Source: Nanobdellota archaeon (GTDB taxonomy: Archaea; Nanoarchaeota; Nanoarchaeia; Parvarchaeales; Parvarchaeaceae). From it: 46,866 nt of DNA. Position numbers and translations under genes: made by a program. Under the pieces are notes generated by a model. That model saw only the letters and a program-made list of their open reading frames with translations. It had not been told where the DNA came from and did no database searches. The DNA lies in contig JAKBRA010000002.1 of assembly GCA_021834945.1 (NCBI GenBank), positions 1-46,866 on the forward strand, given 5' to 3'. Numbering within the stretch: the first letter of the stretch is position 1; each line of letters opens with the position of its first letter. Shown here in pieces: positions 15,486 through 23,939 of this stretch.

Positions 15486-15974
15486 TTAGCTGCTACCTGT
15501 TCCTACTAAGGTTCCTGTTGCGTAATAAGTTGCAGTACCTGCAGAATTTTTCACACTAAATGACAAGTTTCCTGGAGCACTGAATGCTATCCCAGAACCT
15601 GTGCAACCTACATTTGTAGCGTTTATTACAAAGCTAGTTCCTGTAGTCACTGTGGGGAAAGTACCCGTAGCAGTTGTTACGGATTTAGCCCCAGAGAAAT
15701 TTAGCCCAGTTGGCGAACTAAGTGTAAGACCTGTTACCTTTGCAGATGTGGCTCCGCCAGGTAATGGTCCAACGCTGAAGGCTACCGCTAAATAACTTGG
15801 AGTGCACACGGTCGAACTTACTGTGAACGGTGCAAATCCGCTACTTGTTGCAGTTACGCTTGCTCTAGGGTTAAAAATACCCATAGAGTACAGGATTACA
15901 GCTACGATGACTATGATCAGTATTGCCCAACCATAAGTCATCATGTACTCTAATGCTGACTGTCCTTTTGCCAT
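15486..15974 (-). CDS. Class III signal-peptide pilin-like protein, paralog of its neighbour
   Basis: The 162-residue protein begins M-A-K-G-Q-S-A-L-E-Y-M-M-T-Y-G-W with an Ile/Val-rich helix to about residue 33. S-M-G-I-F-N-P-R-A-S-V-T-A-T-S-S-G-F parallels the neighbour S-M-G-V-F-S-P-S-R-S-V-T, so the two arose by duplication. The rest is Ser/Thr/Gly-rich with two Cys in equivalent places. The intergenic region 15303-15485 is AT-rich and holds no gene. Expected location is the cell surface after prepilin-peptidase processing. Confidence 0.8.
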   Translation of the reverse strand: MAKGQSALEYMMTYGWAILIIVIVAVILYSMGIFNPRASVTATSSGFAPFTVSSTVCTPSYLAVAFSVGPLPGGATSAKVTGLTLSSPTGLNFSGAKSVTTATGTFPTVTTGTSFVINATNVGCTGSGIAFSAPGNLSFSVKNSAGTATYYATGTLVGTGSS

Positions 15975-16041
15975 GATTATATAAAAAATTACTGGTATTT
16001 AAACATTCATATTTTACTCTTTCAAAAAGTAAAAATAAGGA

Positions 16042-16695
16042 TTAACCTATTGAAAATGGCAGATCAACGTAAATGCTGGGATTGCTGACGCTTGTTGCCA
16101 CATAATTGTAGATTCCTGCAGGCAAAGCTATTGATTTTGTGTTTGCAAAGTAGGTGAAAGGAGAATTGCCTACAGCTAATTGCTTAATTGTTCCATTTGA
16201 AAAATCAAGTGAAAGGTTAACCTTTCCGGTAAATCCACCTATGAAAAGGTAATTTGGCAGGTTATCAGAATAGTTTGCGTACTCATAAGCTAATGCAGTA
16301 TAAGTTGAATTTGTATACAGGGCAAGGTTTGACAGCCCGAATGACTCGTTTTCAGTGAGCATAGTGTTTGCTCCACAGGATGTTAAATCCTGTCCAGCCA
16401 AAAGCTTGCCACCGTAAAGAGAACTCTGATATATTATTATAACCCCATTAGAAATGTTTATCGTGTAATTTTCAAAGGATGTAAATTGAAGCAATGGGAG
16501 GTATTCAACGGTTTGCAGGCCGTTGGAATCTGCAATTGAGTTTATGGAATCGGCTATCTCATTGCATATGCCGTTCATTTTAGAAACTGTAGGATTGCCT
16601 GCAGATATGTGCGTGAAGAAGACCGCTATGAATGCTATCAATACCAGAACAAACGACACATCTATAACGAATTCAAAGGAAAATTGCCCTCTCAT
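16042..16695 (-). CDS. Pilin-like exported protein
   Basis: The 217-residue protein starts M-R-G-Q-F-S-F-E-F-V-I-D with a hydrophobic segment at about 11-29, a class III-like signal with R-G-Q at the cleavage site. The mature part is Asn/Ser-rich with potential N-glycosylation sites and two Cys. It is longer and less like the two smaller pilins beside it, and could be a minor pilin or adhesin subunit. All three genes lie on the minus strand, but with separate AT-rich leaders. Confidence 0.7.
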   Translation of the reverse strand: MRGQFSFEFVIDVSFVLVLIAFIAVFFTHISAGNPTVSKMNGICNEIADSINSIADSNGLQTVEYLPLLQFTSFENYTINISNGVIIIYQSSLYGGKLLAGQDLTSCGANTMLTENESFGLSNLALYTNSTYTALAYEYANYSDNLPNYLFIGGFTGKVNLSLDFSNGTIKQLAVGNSPFTYFANTKSIALPAGIYNYVATSVSNPSIYVDLPFSIG

Positions 16696-16714
16696 ATTTA
16701 GATTAAAAGCAGAG

Positions 16715-16724
16715 TATATTTATA
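16715..16724 (+). promoter_or_regulatory. TATA box supporting a GTG start
   Basis: ATATTTATAC is centred about 28 bases before the GTG at 16747. This leaderless spacing supports GTG as the start of the following gene. Confidence 0.55.
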
Positions 16725-16746
16725 CTATTTCCTATCTAATTAAGAC

Positions 16747-17481
16747 GTGGGGGAGAGAAGACTTGAGGAATTGCTTATCGAGAATACCATAGACAATAAT
16801 CCGTCTATTTTTCACAAATTGATGCAGGTTTCTACATTCTCTTACATAGAAAAAAAGAGGGAGATAGACTATGCTGATGCAGAATATCCATTGCAAATTT
16901 ACAGGAAGAGGATGAATTATTCTGTAAATGAAAATGAAAAGAAAAAGCTGAAGACAGACAAATGGAATGCGGACCTTGTTTTGCTTTACAATGACAACGG
17001 GAAAAGAATATGCGAGATAGTTGAGATAGAAACTATAAAGGCAGACGAACTGCTGCACCACAGAAAAAAGAACATTTTGAAGAAGATAAGAACCGTTGAG
17101 AGGGCATACAATGCCGTTGAGTTAAATGAGATATTAAAGGTTGATGAGATAAGGTTTTCACTATCATTGAACGCTGCGCATTTAACCGAAAATGAAAGAT
17201 ATAGGGTGGCAAGAAGAATTGGCAGCAAGATAGTAGAGGAAAGGAATGCCGATTACAAGGATGAAAAGGTAAGCTTATACAAGATTTACATGCTAAAAGA
17301 CAATGTCTGGGATTACTGCCCAGAAAGCGAGGAGAAGGAGTTTTTGATGAGCTACAACTTGGCAATGCGTAAGAACTCTTGGAAAAACCCTCTGAAGAAG
17401 GTTATGGCGCAGCTTTACTACAATTTAAAGGATGACAGTAAAGTAAAGGCATTGTACGAAAGGCATTACTTCAAAAGATAG
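16747..17481 (+). CDS. Conserved-looking hypothetical protein, possible PD-(D/E)xK-like fold
   Basis: The 244-residue charged soluble protein starts at GTG. I do not recognise the family. In the middle, W-N-A-D-L-V-L-L-Y-N-D followed by I-C-E-I-V-E-I-E-T-I-K resembles the D...ExE/K strand pair of restriction-endonuclease-like folds, but the match is loose. The rest is helix-rich and Lys/Glu-rich. It lies directly upstream of secF (65 bases) on the same strand, so it might be cotranscribed with the Sec genes. Confidence 0.5.
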   Translation: MGERRLEELLIENTIDNNPSIFHKLMQVSTFSYIEKKREIDYADAEYPLQIYRKRMNYSVNENEKKKLKTDKWNADLVLLYNDNGKRICEIVEIETIKADELLHHRKKNILKKIRTVERAYNAVELNEILKVDEIRFSLSLNAAHLTENERYRVARRIGSKIVEERNADYKDEKVSLYKIYMLKDNVWDYCPESEEKEFLMSYNLAMRKNSWKNPLKKVMAQLYYNLKDDSKVKALYERHYFKR

Positions 17482-17546
17482 GGGCAAAAGCCTTTAAAAG
17501 CCAAAATACATTAAGAATTAATAAAATCAAAGGCTATGGATTCTTT

Positions 17547-18482
17547 ATGGGCATAAGAAACAAGGTAAGCAAAACTATAGACAATGTGGTTGAGTATTAC
17601 CTGCGAAACTACAGAAAGATGGTGTTCATACCCATAATATTCGTGATATTCTTCGCTTCTTTTATAGGTTATTACTACCATGTGCATGGAATGCCAGTGA
17701 ATGAGGGAATCTCACTAGCTGGTGGTACAAATATTGTTGTAAGCACTAACCAGAGCATTTCGCCGACGCTGATAGCCAGCTCCTTAGGAACGGATTTGAA
17801 GCAGCCAGTTACAGTGAGCATTGTAAAGGCCCCCTTCACAAATACCATAACAGGGTACTCAATAACTGTTGGAAAGAACGTTAACACTACGTTGCTGGAA
17901 AGCAGCCTTTCAAGCATACTTAAAATACCAATAAACGGCAAGGACTCAAGCGTTGATTTTGTAAGCGCGACTTTAGCGCAAAGCTCTCTTTACAGCTCTT
18001 TCATACTTCTTGGTATAGCATTCATCCTTGTAGCCGCGGTTTCTCTTTTCTACTTTAGAAGCATATGGCAGGCCTTTTCAAACGTGATAAGCATAATAAG
18101 CGACATAATAAACATAGTAGGGGTGCTTGACATAATAGGCTTCAGTTTTTCAACGGCTTCCATAGCAGGCATACTCATGATAATGGGCTATTCTGCTGAC
18201 AGGAACATAATCTTGGCTACAAACATACTGAAAAGGGAGGAGGCAAGCATGCGATACCGTCTTGTCAAGACGATAAAAACCTCGCTTACAATGGATGCCG
18301 CTGCATTGGTAACCTTCCTTATACTTTTCCTAGGAACGACAAACTCAACGCTGCATGAGATAGCGATAATACTTATAATCGGAGTTATATTTGATGATTT
18401 CACCGTGTGGATACTGAATGGCTCTACACAGCTGTACGGCTTAAAATACAAGGAAGCAGAAAAGCAGGTGGCAAAGGCATAA
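17547..18482 (+). CDS. secF: Protein translocase accessory subunit SecF
   Basis: The 311-residue protein has a first membrane helix at about 27-44, an extracytoplasmic domain, and five helices in the C-terminal half. G-I-S-L-A-G-G-T-N-I at the domain start matches the D/E-F-x-G-G-T pattern of SecF, and I-M-G-Y-S-A-D-R-N-I-I in the membrane part matches the conserved Y-S-(I/L)-x-D motif. SecDF uses the proton gradient to help pull proteins out of the Sec channel. The gene order secF-secD with one base between them is the usual archaeal arrangement. Confidence 0.9.
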   Translation: MGIRNKVSKTIDNVVEYYLRNYRKMVFIPIIFVIFFASFIGYYYHVHGMPVNEGISLAGGTNIVVSTNQSISPTLIASSLGTDLKQPVTVSIVKAPFTNTITGYSITVGKNVNTTLLESSLSSILKIPINGKDSSVDFVSATLAQSSLYSSFILLGIAFILVAAVSLFYFRSIWQAFSNVISIISDIINIVGVLDIIGFSFSTASIAGILMIMGYSADRNIILATNILKREEASMRYRLVKTIKTSLTMDAAALVTFLILFLGTTNSTLHEIAIILIIGVIFDDFTVWILNGSTQLYGLKYKEAEKQVAKA

Positions 18483-18483
18483 T

Positions 18484-20061
18484 ATGGCAAAATCAATATT
18501 TTATGACTGGAGGATAATATTGATGATTGTTCTTGTAGTTGTGTCTTTCTTGGCCATACAGCCAAACATTACAAATGTAAACGGTGCGCAGGTCGTTTAC
18601 ATGCCTGTTAACTCTTATATAGGCAATTTAAGTTCAAGAGGCATAATTGGATTGCAGGCAGGGTCAATAATAACCGCTGTAGATGGCGTACCTGTTCATA
18701 ACATACAGCAGTTTTACAGTCAACTAAACAAAAGCGCAATAGTCAATACCTCACTAAGCTTGACATATGAGAATGAGCTCTTCCCTTACATATACAAAAG
18801 CAACACAACTAAGATATTCGTAGAGCCGCATACAACGTTTAACTCTTCAACCATACAGACGCAAAACGTGCCTTATACACACTTAAACTATGGGCTGGAT
18901 ATAATAGGAGGAACGCAGATAGAAGTGGTTCCAAACTCCACACATTACAATTCTTCTGTGCTTTCTGACCTGGAAACCACCCTTTCAAAGAGGCTTGATG
19001 TTTATGGAATAAGCGGCACTACCGTTAGCACTGTTCAGGCGCTGTCAGGCAATGCATTTATAATGGTCAGCATGCCTAATGTGGGAGAAAGCCAGGCGCT
19101 GTCATTGATTCAAAACCAGGGTAAGTTTTATGCTACTATAGGCAACATCACTGTGTTCAACAGCAGCAATTCGAGTGAAAGCATATTGGATGTGTGCCTT
19201 TCATCAGGCTGTCCTTTCGGCGTTTACCAAACGCCAAGCGCAGCAAATGGCTATCAGTTCCAATTTGGGATACAGCTGGCTTCCGGCGCTGCAAAGAACT
19301 TCGAGAATGCAGTAAAAACCCTGAAGCCATCAACTACAAATCCGGGATATTTCAACAAGAGAATACACTTGTACTTAAATGGTGTGCAGCAGGGCCAGCC
19401 TCTTTTGATCTCTGAAAACATACTTACAAACTTCAACGGTGCTATAACCATAGAAGGTGGCGGGGTAGACTTGCAGCAGTCAATGGCAGACATGAAAACG
19501 CTTCAGGCAGTAATGCAGTCTGGCAGCTTGCCTGTCCCATTGAAAATAATATCGATAAGTTCTGTTTCTCCTACAGCAGGCAGTCAGTTCATAAGCCAGA
19601 TATACATTTTACTGCTGCTAGCGTTCGTGCTTGTAAGCATAGTCATATTCTTAAGATACAAAGACTATAAGATCTCTTCATTGATACTCCTTACAAGTAT
19701 TACGGAGATATTTATAGTGATAGGGGTTGCAGCGGCGATACACTGGACATTGGACATACCAAGCATGGCAGGTATAATAGCCAGCATAGGTATATCTGTT
19801 GATGACCAGATAATAATAACAGATGAGATGAGGAGAGGTTCGTCACAGATGGAGTATGCTGTTACAAAGAAGAGGATAAGCAGGGCATTTTTCATAATAT
19901 TTGTCTCATTCTTTTCATTTGCAGCCATAATGTTTCCTCTCTTGTTTTCAACGGCCAGCCTGTTTGCAGGCTTCGCGCTTACAACTATACTTGCGTCTTT
20001 GATCGGTTTGCTGGTAACGAGACCTGCATATGCAAGAATAATAGGAAAGCTTGAAGGATAA
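18484..20061 (+). CDS. secD: Protein translocase accessory subunit SecD
   Basis: The 525-residue protein has a first membrane helix near residues 10-26, a large extracytoplasmic region, and five C-terminal helices. Y-G-L-D-I-I-G-G-T-Q-I matches the D-L-x-G-G signature, and G-I-I-A-S-I-G-I-S-V-D-D-Q-I-I matches the conserved membrane motif. An insert before the first motif (about 45-100: G-L-Q-A-G-S-I-I-T-A-V-D-G-V-P) looks like a PDZ-type fold, also present in some archaeal SecD proteins. It pairs with SecF encoded one base upstream. Confidence 0.9.
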   Translation: MAKSIFYDWRIILMIVLVVVSFLAIQPNITNVNGAQVVYMPVNSYIGNLSSRGIIGLQAGSIITAVDGVPVHNIQQFYSQLNKSAIVNTSLSLTYENELFPYIYKSNTTKIFVEPHTTFNSSTIQTQNVPYTHLNYGLDIIGGTQIEVVPNSTHYNSSVLSDLETTLSKRLDVYGISGTTVSTVQALSGNAFIMVSMPNVGESQALSLIQNQGKFYATIGNITVFNSSNSSESILDVCLSSGCPFGVYQTPSAANGYQFQFGIQLASGAAKNFENAVKTLKPSTTNPGYFNKRIHLYLNGVQQGQPLLISENILTNFNGAITIEGGGVDLQQSMADMKTLQAVMQSGSLPVPLKIISISSVSPTAGSQFISQIYILLLLAFVLVSIVIFLRYKDYKISSLILLTSITEIFIVIGVAAAIHWTLDIPSMAGIIASIGISVDDQIIITDEMRRGSSQMEYAVTKKRISRAFFIIFVSFFSFAAIMFPLLFSTASLFAGFALTTILASLIGLLVTRPAYARIIGKLEG

Positions 20062-20062
20062 A

Positions 20063-20860
20063 ATGGAAGAATTCAGATTGGATCCGGTAGACCTCACATT
20101 TGACTTGGTAAGCAATGAAAGAACAGGCTGCAGGGAATGCTTGCCTGTTGAAAATGCTGTAAAATCAATCGAATTCAAGGGAGGATACCTGCGCGTATAC
20201 GAGATAAAGGACAGGGTGCAGCCTTCAAGATATCAGCTTGACGGAAAGTTTTTCAAGCGCTCAAATGCACATGGATACGAAGAATTAATTGTGGAAAACG
20301 AAAAACATTCCGCCAACTTTGTAGCTTATTCGGCAGATGACATTGAAAAGCTACTTTTGCTTATAAGCGATAGGCTTAAGGAACTCAAAGCTTATGATAT
20401 AGGAAAAAACATCTCCGTAAGCAGATATGTCAATGGACACGATTATTGGGATTTGGTTATACTGCCAATACCTATGCACAACACGCAGAAATGCCATGTG
20501 TGTGAAAGCTTGAATTACACTGGAAATAGAGAGATTTACAAAACTGAAAACATAATAGCATATGTGCCGTTTTCGCCTAAAAAGAACGAAATAGCAAGAA
20601 TAACGACGCTGAAACACACTGCGATAGAGGAATTGGACAGCGTTGTGGCATTTGACTTGGCAAATCTTCTCATAAAAATAATAAACAAATTTACAAAGGA
20701 GATAACCTTTAACATTAAGCAGTCTGGAGCAGACCATTTTGAACTGGACGTGCTTGCCGGCGAGAATGACCCGATAGATGCACTGGGGATAAATAGGATA
20801 AGCTACTTTCCGGAAGAGGCTGCAAAAAAAATGAGCGAAAAGTTAAATAATGGAAAATAA
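20063..20860 (+). CDS. GalT/HIT-fold protein lacking catalytic histidines (probable pseudoenzyme)
   Basis: The 265-residue protein follows the two-domain plan of galactose-1-phosphate uridylyltransferase: F-R-L-D-P near the start, H-G-Y-E-E-L-I-V-E-N-E-K-H in the first half, then C-H-V-C-E and N-I-I-A-Y-V-P-F-S-P in the second. The N-terminal catalytic segment (H-x-H-x-Q after G-x-S-L in true GalT) is missing: I-L-P-I-P-M-H-N is reached directly. The late H-x-H-x-E segment reads D-H-F-E-L-D-V. It therefore probably binds a nucleotide or sugar without transferring UMP. ATG at 20063 follows the secD stop by one base; a TTG at 20051 is less likely. Confidence 0.65.
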   Translation: MEEFRLDPVDLTFDLVSNERTGCRECLPVENAVKSIEFKGGYLRVYEIKDRVQPSRYQLDGKFFKRSNAHGYEELIVENEKHSANFVAYSADDIEKLLLLISDRLKELKAYDIGKNISVSRYVNGHDYWDLVILPIPMHNTQKCHVCESLNYTGNREIYKTENIIAYVPFSPKKNEIARITTLKHTAIEELDSVVAFDLANLLIKIINKFTKEITFNIKQSGADHFELDVLAGENDPIDALGINRISYFPEEAAKKMSEKLNNGK

Positions 20861-21743
20861 TGCAACAATGAAGGCATTGCTTGTATTGGTAATCCTACTT
20901 GCGGCGTTCACTGCCATACTTTACGTTTACCCTCTCAAACCAGTAACAGTAAACAACCAACAAAACATCACCAATGGCATCAAACTTGAGGATTTTCTCT
21001 CAAGCTACAACATAAATCTGAGCAGATTTTCAGATAAGGACTTATACTATTTTTACGGGGGTTTGTCGAACAATTCTGTAGTATTCGGCTGCGATTATGA
21101 GATGGAACCTGTTTTTCCGTATATACCTTTGGATTCTACCGTACTGCAGAATGAATACAATAATGTGATAAAGAACATGGCGCTTATCTCAATGTGCAGT
21201 GTGGAAAACTTCACTAACTGCAGCAATGCAGATGAACAGCTTTATAATTTCATAAATGATAGCATGACCCCAACGCAGATAAAACAGATGTTTAATCTTT
21301 CTTATTCACAGGCAAAAAGTTATTATGCAGACATCGTTAATTCCGGGTTTCAGAACTATTCTATTGTTGACCCTTTAAAATATGATTTAAAGCTATTCAA
21401 TGAAAGCACAAACATAAGTGATATGATAAAAACGATATTGAAGATGAAGCAGATGACAGTAAATATAGTCTTCAATGGAAATGGGAAAATATTAAACTAT
21501 GAAAATGAAACTGGGATATACAGCCCGTTCCAGTTTCAGGTTTACCGGCTAATAAATGCAAGCCAATGCAGTTACTCAAAAATATTCAACATAGTTGTAA
21601 ACCCAGATTACTTTTCTTCCCCAAGCTACATTTACTTGTACAAAAGCCTGGGAAATTACACAAACATATGCATAGTCAACAGCAAAAACAGCTGCAATTC
21701 CAGCGAAATGAAGAATTTGAACATGTCATTCTATGCTAACTAA
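20850..21743 (+). CDS. Membrane-anchored exported protein, unknown
   Basis: The 297-residue protein has an N-terminal helix (about 8-28), after which it is extracytoplasmic, rich in Asn/Tyr/Ser with many N-x-S/T sites and several Cys (such as M-C-S-V-E-N-F-T-N-C-S-N). It overlaps the GalT-like gene by 11 bases and the thioredoxin gene by 11 bases, so it belongs to the secF-secD operon. I do not recognise the domain. A secretion or envelope-folding role is suggested only by context. Confidence 0.6.
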   Translation: MENNATMKALLVLVILLAAFTAILYVYPLKPVTVNNQQNITNGIKLEDFLSSYNINLSRFSDKDLYYFYGGLSNNSVVFGCDYEMEPVFPYIPLDSTVLQNEYNNVIKNMALISMCSVENFTNCSNADEQLYNFINDSMTPTQIKQMFNLSYSQAKSYYADIVNSGFQNYSIVDPLKYDLKLFNESTNISDMIKTILKMKQMTVNIVFNGNGKILNYENETGIYSPFQFQVYRLINASQCSYSKIFNIVVNPDYFSSPSYIYLYKSLGNYTNICIVNSKNSCNSSEMKNLNMSFYAN

Positions 21744-22239
21744 GTCAAGATACTACATTTATTCGGTTGTAATATTTGTGCTTTTAATGCTTGCCATATT
21801 CTTTTACTATCAGACTTACTCCCTAAACAGCTTATATTCCTTCCACAAAACAGATTTAAACATGTCCGGGCTCTGTTCTCCAAACCTGCCATCATTTGTT
21901 ATTTACTATGCAGACAACTGTAAAACCTGCACTTCTACTGTCGATTCCTTCCAGAATGTAACATCGCTTTTTGGGTTGTGGGGCAACAAAACATTTTACA
22001 GCGGCTATTTCTGTGCGTGGGAATTCAACATATCTGCGTACAATAACAACGTAACTGCTAACCTGCCGGATTCTGCCGTATCAATTTTCAATCAGATAGG
22101 CGTGAATAGAGTACCACTGATAGTATTCAATGGAAAATATTATAAAGTTGGAGGGTTTGCAAATAATCAGACTGCATACAATGATATATTAAAATACATA
22201 TGCCTTTCGGTCAATGAATCCTTGCCGCAGTGTAGTTGA
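21733..22239 (+). CDS. Membrane-anchored thioredoxin-fold protein
   Basis: The 168-residue protein has a membrane helix at about 8-27 and an external thioredoxin-like domain. The active site is Y-Y-A-D-N-C-K-T-C (Cys-x2-Cys) and the cis-proline is in N-R-V-P-L-I-V-F-N-G. The placement outside the membrane, in an operon with secF-secD and an exported protein containing Cys pairs, suggests disulfide formation or isomerisation in newly exported proteins. No DsbB-like partner is visible in the window. Confidence 0.75.
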   Translation: MLTKSRYYIYSVVIFVLLMLAIFFYYQTYSLNSLYSFHKTDLNMSGLCSPNLPSFVIYYADNCKTCTSTVDSFQNVTSLFGLWGNKTFYSGYFCAWEFNISAYNNNVTANLPDSAVSIFNQIGVNRVPLIVFNGKYYKVGGFANNQTAYNDILKYICLSVNESLPQCS

Positions 22240-22242
22240 AAA

Positions 22243-22488
22243 ATGGTAAGAAAAATAGATAAGGAACTTATGGAAGCAGTGCTTTCCTCGCTATCAAACG
22301 GAGAAAAAACTGGCTATGAAATATACAAGGAAATAAAAAAGAATGGTAGACAGGTATCAAGCAGGATAGTTTATCATTATCTTTACATTGCATTGAAGGA
22401 CGGCAAAGTCACTGTAGAGAACAAAAACGAACTGGGAAACTTCAGCTGGGGAAATACAGTAAGAAAGAAGTATTACAGGCTCAGATAA
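22243..22488 (+). CDS. Small winged-helix DNA-binding protein (PadR-like)
   Basis: The 81-residue protein reads as one winged-helix domain: K-T-G-Y-E-I-Y-K-E-I as helix 2, S-S-R-I-V-Y-H-Y-L-Y-I-A as recognition helix, and a beta wing ending K-Y-Y-R-L. PadR and related regulators share the G-Y-E-I and S-x-x-x-Y-x-x-L pattern. Four bases separate it from the thioredoxin gene, so it may regulate the operon it belongs to (inference). Confidence 0.7.
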   Translation: MVRKIDKELMEAVLSSLSNGEKTGYEIYKEIKKNGRQVSSRIVYHYLYIALKDGKVTVENKNELGNFSWGNTVRKKYYRLR

Positions 22489-23005
22489 TCCCCAAGGTTA
22501 TACCTGCCTTTACCAGAGATATCATTCCGCCCGGCCTCCTCTCTTCTATTTCCATTAAAAATTTTAGTACTGCCTCGTCTCTCCTGCCCCTCTTTGCATT
22601 TTGAAGCGTTTTCTTCTTCAGCCTAAAAAAGCTTATTATTTCATTCTCGGATACATTAAAAAGCGGGCTGAAACCGTCCTTCTCCTTTATCTTCTTGTCA
22701 GTGGGATCATGGAATAGAAAGAACTTCATCACAGAGATTGCAAAGTCCTCCAATGTATAAGAATAAAGCTTTTCTCCATCTTTGCTTTCCAGGTCCTTAA
22801 ACATAAATTCAAGGAAAGCCCTGCCACAATTATTTTCATTTCCAAACCTAAAAAGCCTGCTTCTTAGTTTATTGGCGTTCATGTTTGACTTGACTCTTTT
22901 TATCAGCATCCTTTCAAAGTGCTTTTTGCAAAGGTCCTGTTTTAGATAAGAAGAATAAAAAACAGCTTCTCTACCGCATATGGCACATGTTTTGTCGGTA
23001 TCCAT
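22481..23005 (-). CDS. Degenerate TtuA/Ncs6-like protein without the PP-loop
   Basis: The 174-residue protein begins with a zinc-finger site C7-x2-C10...C26-x2-H29, like the N terminus of Ncs6/TtuA tRNA thiolases. Later segments match family landmarks in order: T-L-E-D-F-A-I-S-V-M (where thiolases have N-L-D-D-E-A-Q-x-x-x), S-P-L-F-N-V-S-E-N-E-I, and I-E-E-R-R-P-G. The ATP-binding PP-loop (S-G-G-x-D-S), normally near residue 60, and about 130 residues around it are absent. It probably cannot activate a tRNA base itself but may bind tRNA or a partner. It converges with the winged-helix gene (8-base overlap). Confidence 0.5.
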   Translation of the reverse strand: MDTDKTCAICGREAVFYSSYLKQDLCKKHFERMLIKRVKSNMNANKLRSRLFRFGNENNCGRAFLEFMFKDLESKDGEKLYSYTLEDFAISVMKFFLFHDPTDKKIKEKDGFSPLFNVSENEIISFFRLKKKTLQNAKRGRRDEAVLKFLMEIEERRPGGMISLVKAGITLGII

Positions 23006-23037
23006 AAATATTAATTAGTCTATCTTTTATTATTTAT
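23006..23037. promoter_or_regulatory. 32-bp interlocked divergent promoter
   Basis: Only 32 bases separate the start codons at 23005 (minus) and 23038 (plus). For leaderless transcription each TATA element must lie beside the opposite start: ATAAATATTAATT (about 23004-23016) for the ParA gene, and the complement of CTTTTATTATTTAT (23024-23037) for the minus gene. Transcription factors could probably not occupy both at once. Confidence 0.5.
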
Positions 23038-23757
23038 ATGCCAGCTAGGATTATTGTGGTGATGAGTCCAAAAGGAGGAGTGGGAAAAACGACCGCTGCC
23101 GTAAACATTGCCACTGCAATCTCCAACCTTGGCAAAAAAACGCTTTTAATAGACGCAAATCTTGAAACGCCGCATGTTGCGGTTTATTATGGTTTCGTCG
23201 GATTCAAATACTCATTAGAGGACGTATTAAATGAAAGAACTAAAATAGAAGAGGCCATATACACAGGAGACAACCCAAATTTCCACCTTCTGCCATCAAG
23301 GGTAGCAAAGAGCGGAACTGACAGATCCGCGCATAAACTGATAAACATCAATCTTTACATAAACAAACTAAGGGATAAATACGATTTCATAGTGATAGAC
23401 TCTAAGCCTTCCTATGACATAGAATTCATAAAACTCATAAAAGAGGCAAACAGCCTTATCATATCAAATCCTGACATAACCTCAATAATAGAGGCTAAAA
23501 AACTGAAGCAGGAATTGGAACAAGCTGGAATAAACATATTAGGTCTTGTTATAAACAAAGTAAACACACGGATAAAGGAGCAGATGACAAAGAAAGAAAT
23601 CGAAGATTTAACCAAGATAAACAATATCTGGGAGATAAGGGAGGACAACAAGGTTTACAATGCCCTTAAAGTTGGGATTCCCTTAGTCATATCTTCCCCG
23701 AAAAGCTTTGCGGCAAGAGATATAAACGGCATAGCAAAGCAGATAATTAGGATATGA
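23038..23757 (+). CDS. ParA/MinD-family ATPase
   Basis: The 239-residue protein has the deviant Walker A K-G-G-V-G-K-T-T at 12-19 with its signature lysine, I-D-A-N-L-E-T-P as the A' motif, and F-I-V-I-D-S-K-P as Walker B. These position dimeric ATPases on membranes or DNA, or load iron-sulfur clusters. There is no clear C-terminal amphipathic membrane-targeting helix, and no partner such as MinE or ParB nearby. Its TGA overlaps the ATG of the next small zinc-ribbon gene, so the pair is probably functional together. Confidence 0.85.
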   Translation: MPARIIVVMSPKGGVGKTTAAVNIATAISNLGKKTLLIDANLETPHVAVYYGFVGFKYSLEDVLNERTKIEEAIYTGDNPNFHLLPSRVAKSGTDRSAHKLININLYINKLRDKYDFIVIDSKPSYDIEFIKLIKEANSLIISNPDITSIIEAKKLKQELEQAGINILGLVINKVNTRIKEQMTKKEIEDLTKINNIWEIREDNKVYNALKVGIPLVISSPKSFAARDINGIAKQIIRI

Positions 23758-23939
23758 AGATTTACAGAATTGTAAAATGCCCAAACTGCGGCAAGTACCG
23801 GAAAACTTCATCTACTAAAACCGTAAAATGCTTTTACTGCGGCAAAACTTTTACTGTTATGAATCATGTTGTAAGCAATGAGAATTATAAAAAAGAAATC
23901 AACAAAAAAGAAGTAGGATTCAAAACATTCAAAGTCTAG
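23754..23939 (+). CDS. Zinc-ribbon mini-protein (61 aa)
   Basis: The protein has two Cys pairs, V-K-C-P-N-C-G-K and V-K-C-F-Y-C-G-K, forming a compact zinc ribbon of about 35 residues like the DUF1922 type, then a Lys-rich tail. It overlaps the ParA-like gene by 4 bases (ATGA). Zinc ribbons of this kind bind RNA, DNA or proteins; the coupling suggests a partner or adaptor of the ATPase. Confidence 0.7.
   Translation: MKIYRIVKCPNCGKYRKTSSTKTVKCFYCGKTFTVMNHVVSNENYKKEINKKEVGFKTFKV

Noticed and set aside
18188..18565. Long minus-strand ORFs inside secF, secD, galT-like and other genes
   Set aside because: They are antisense shadows of well-supported genes and show no family motifs.
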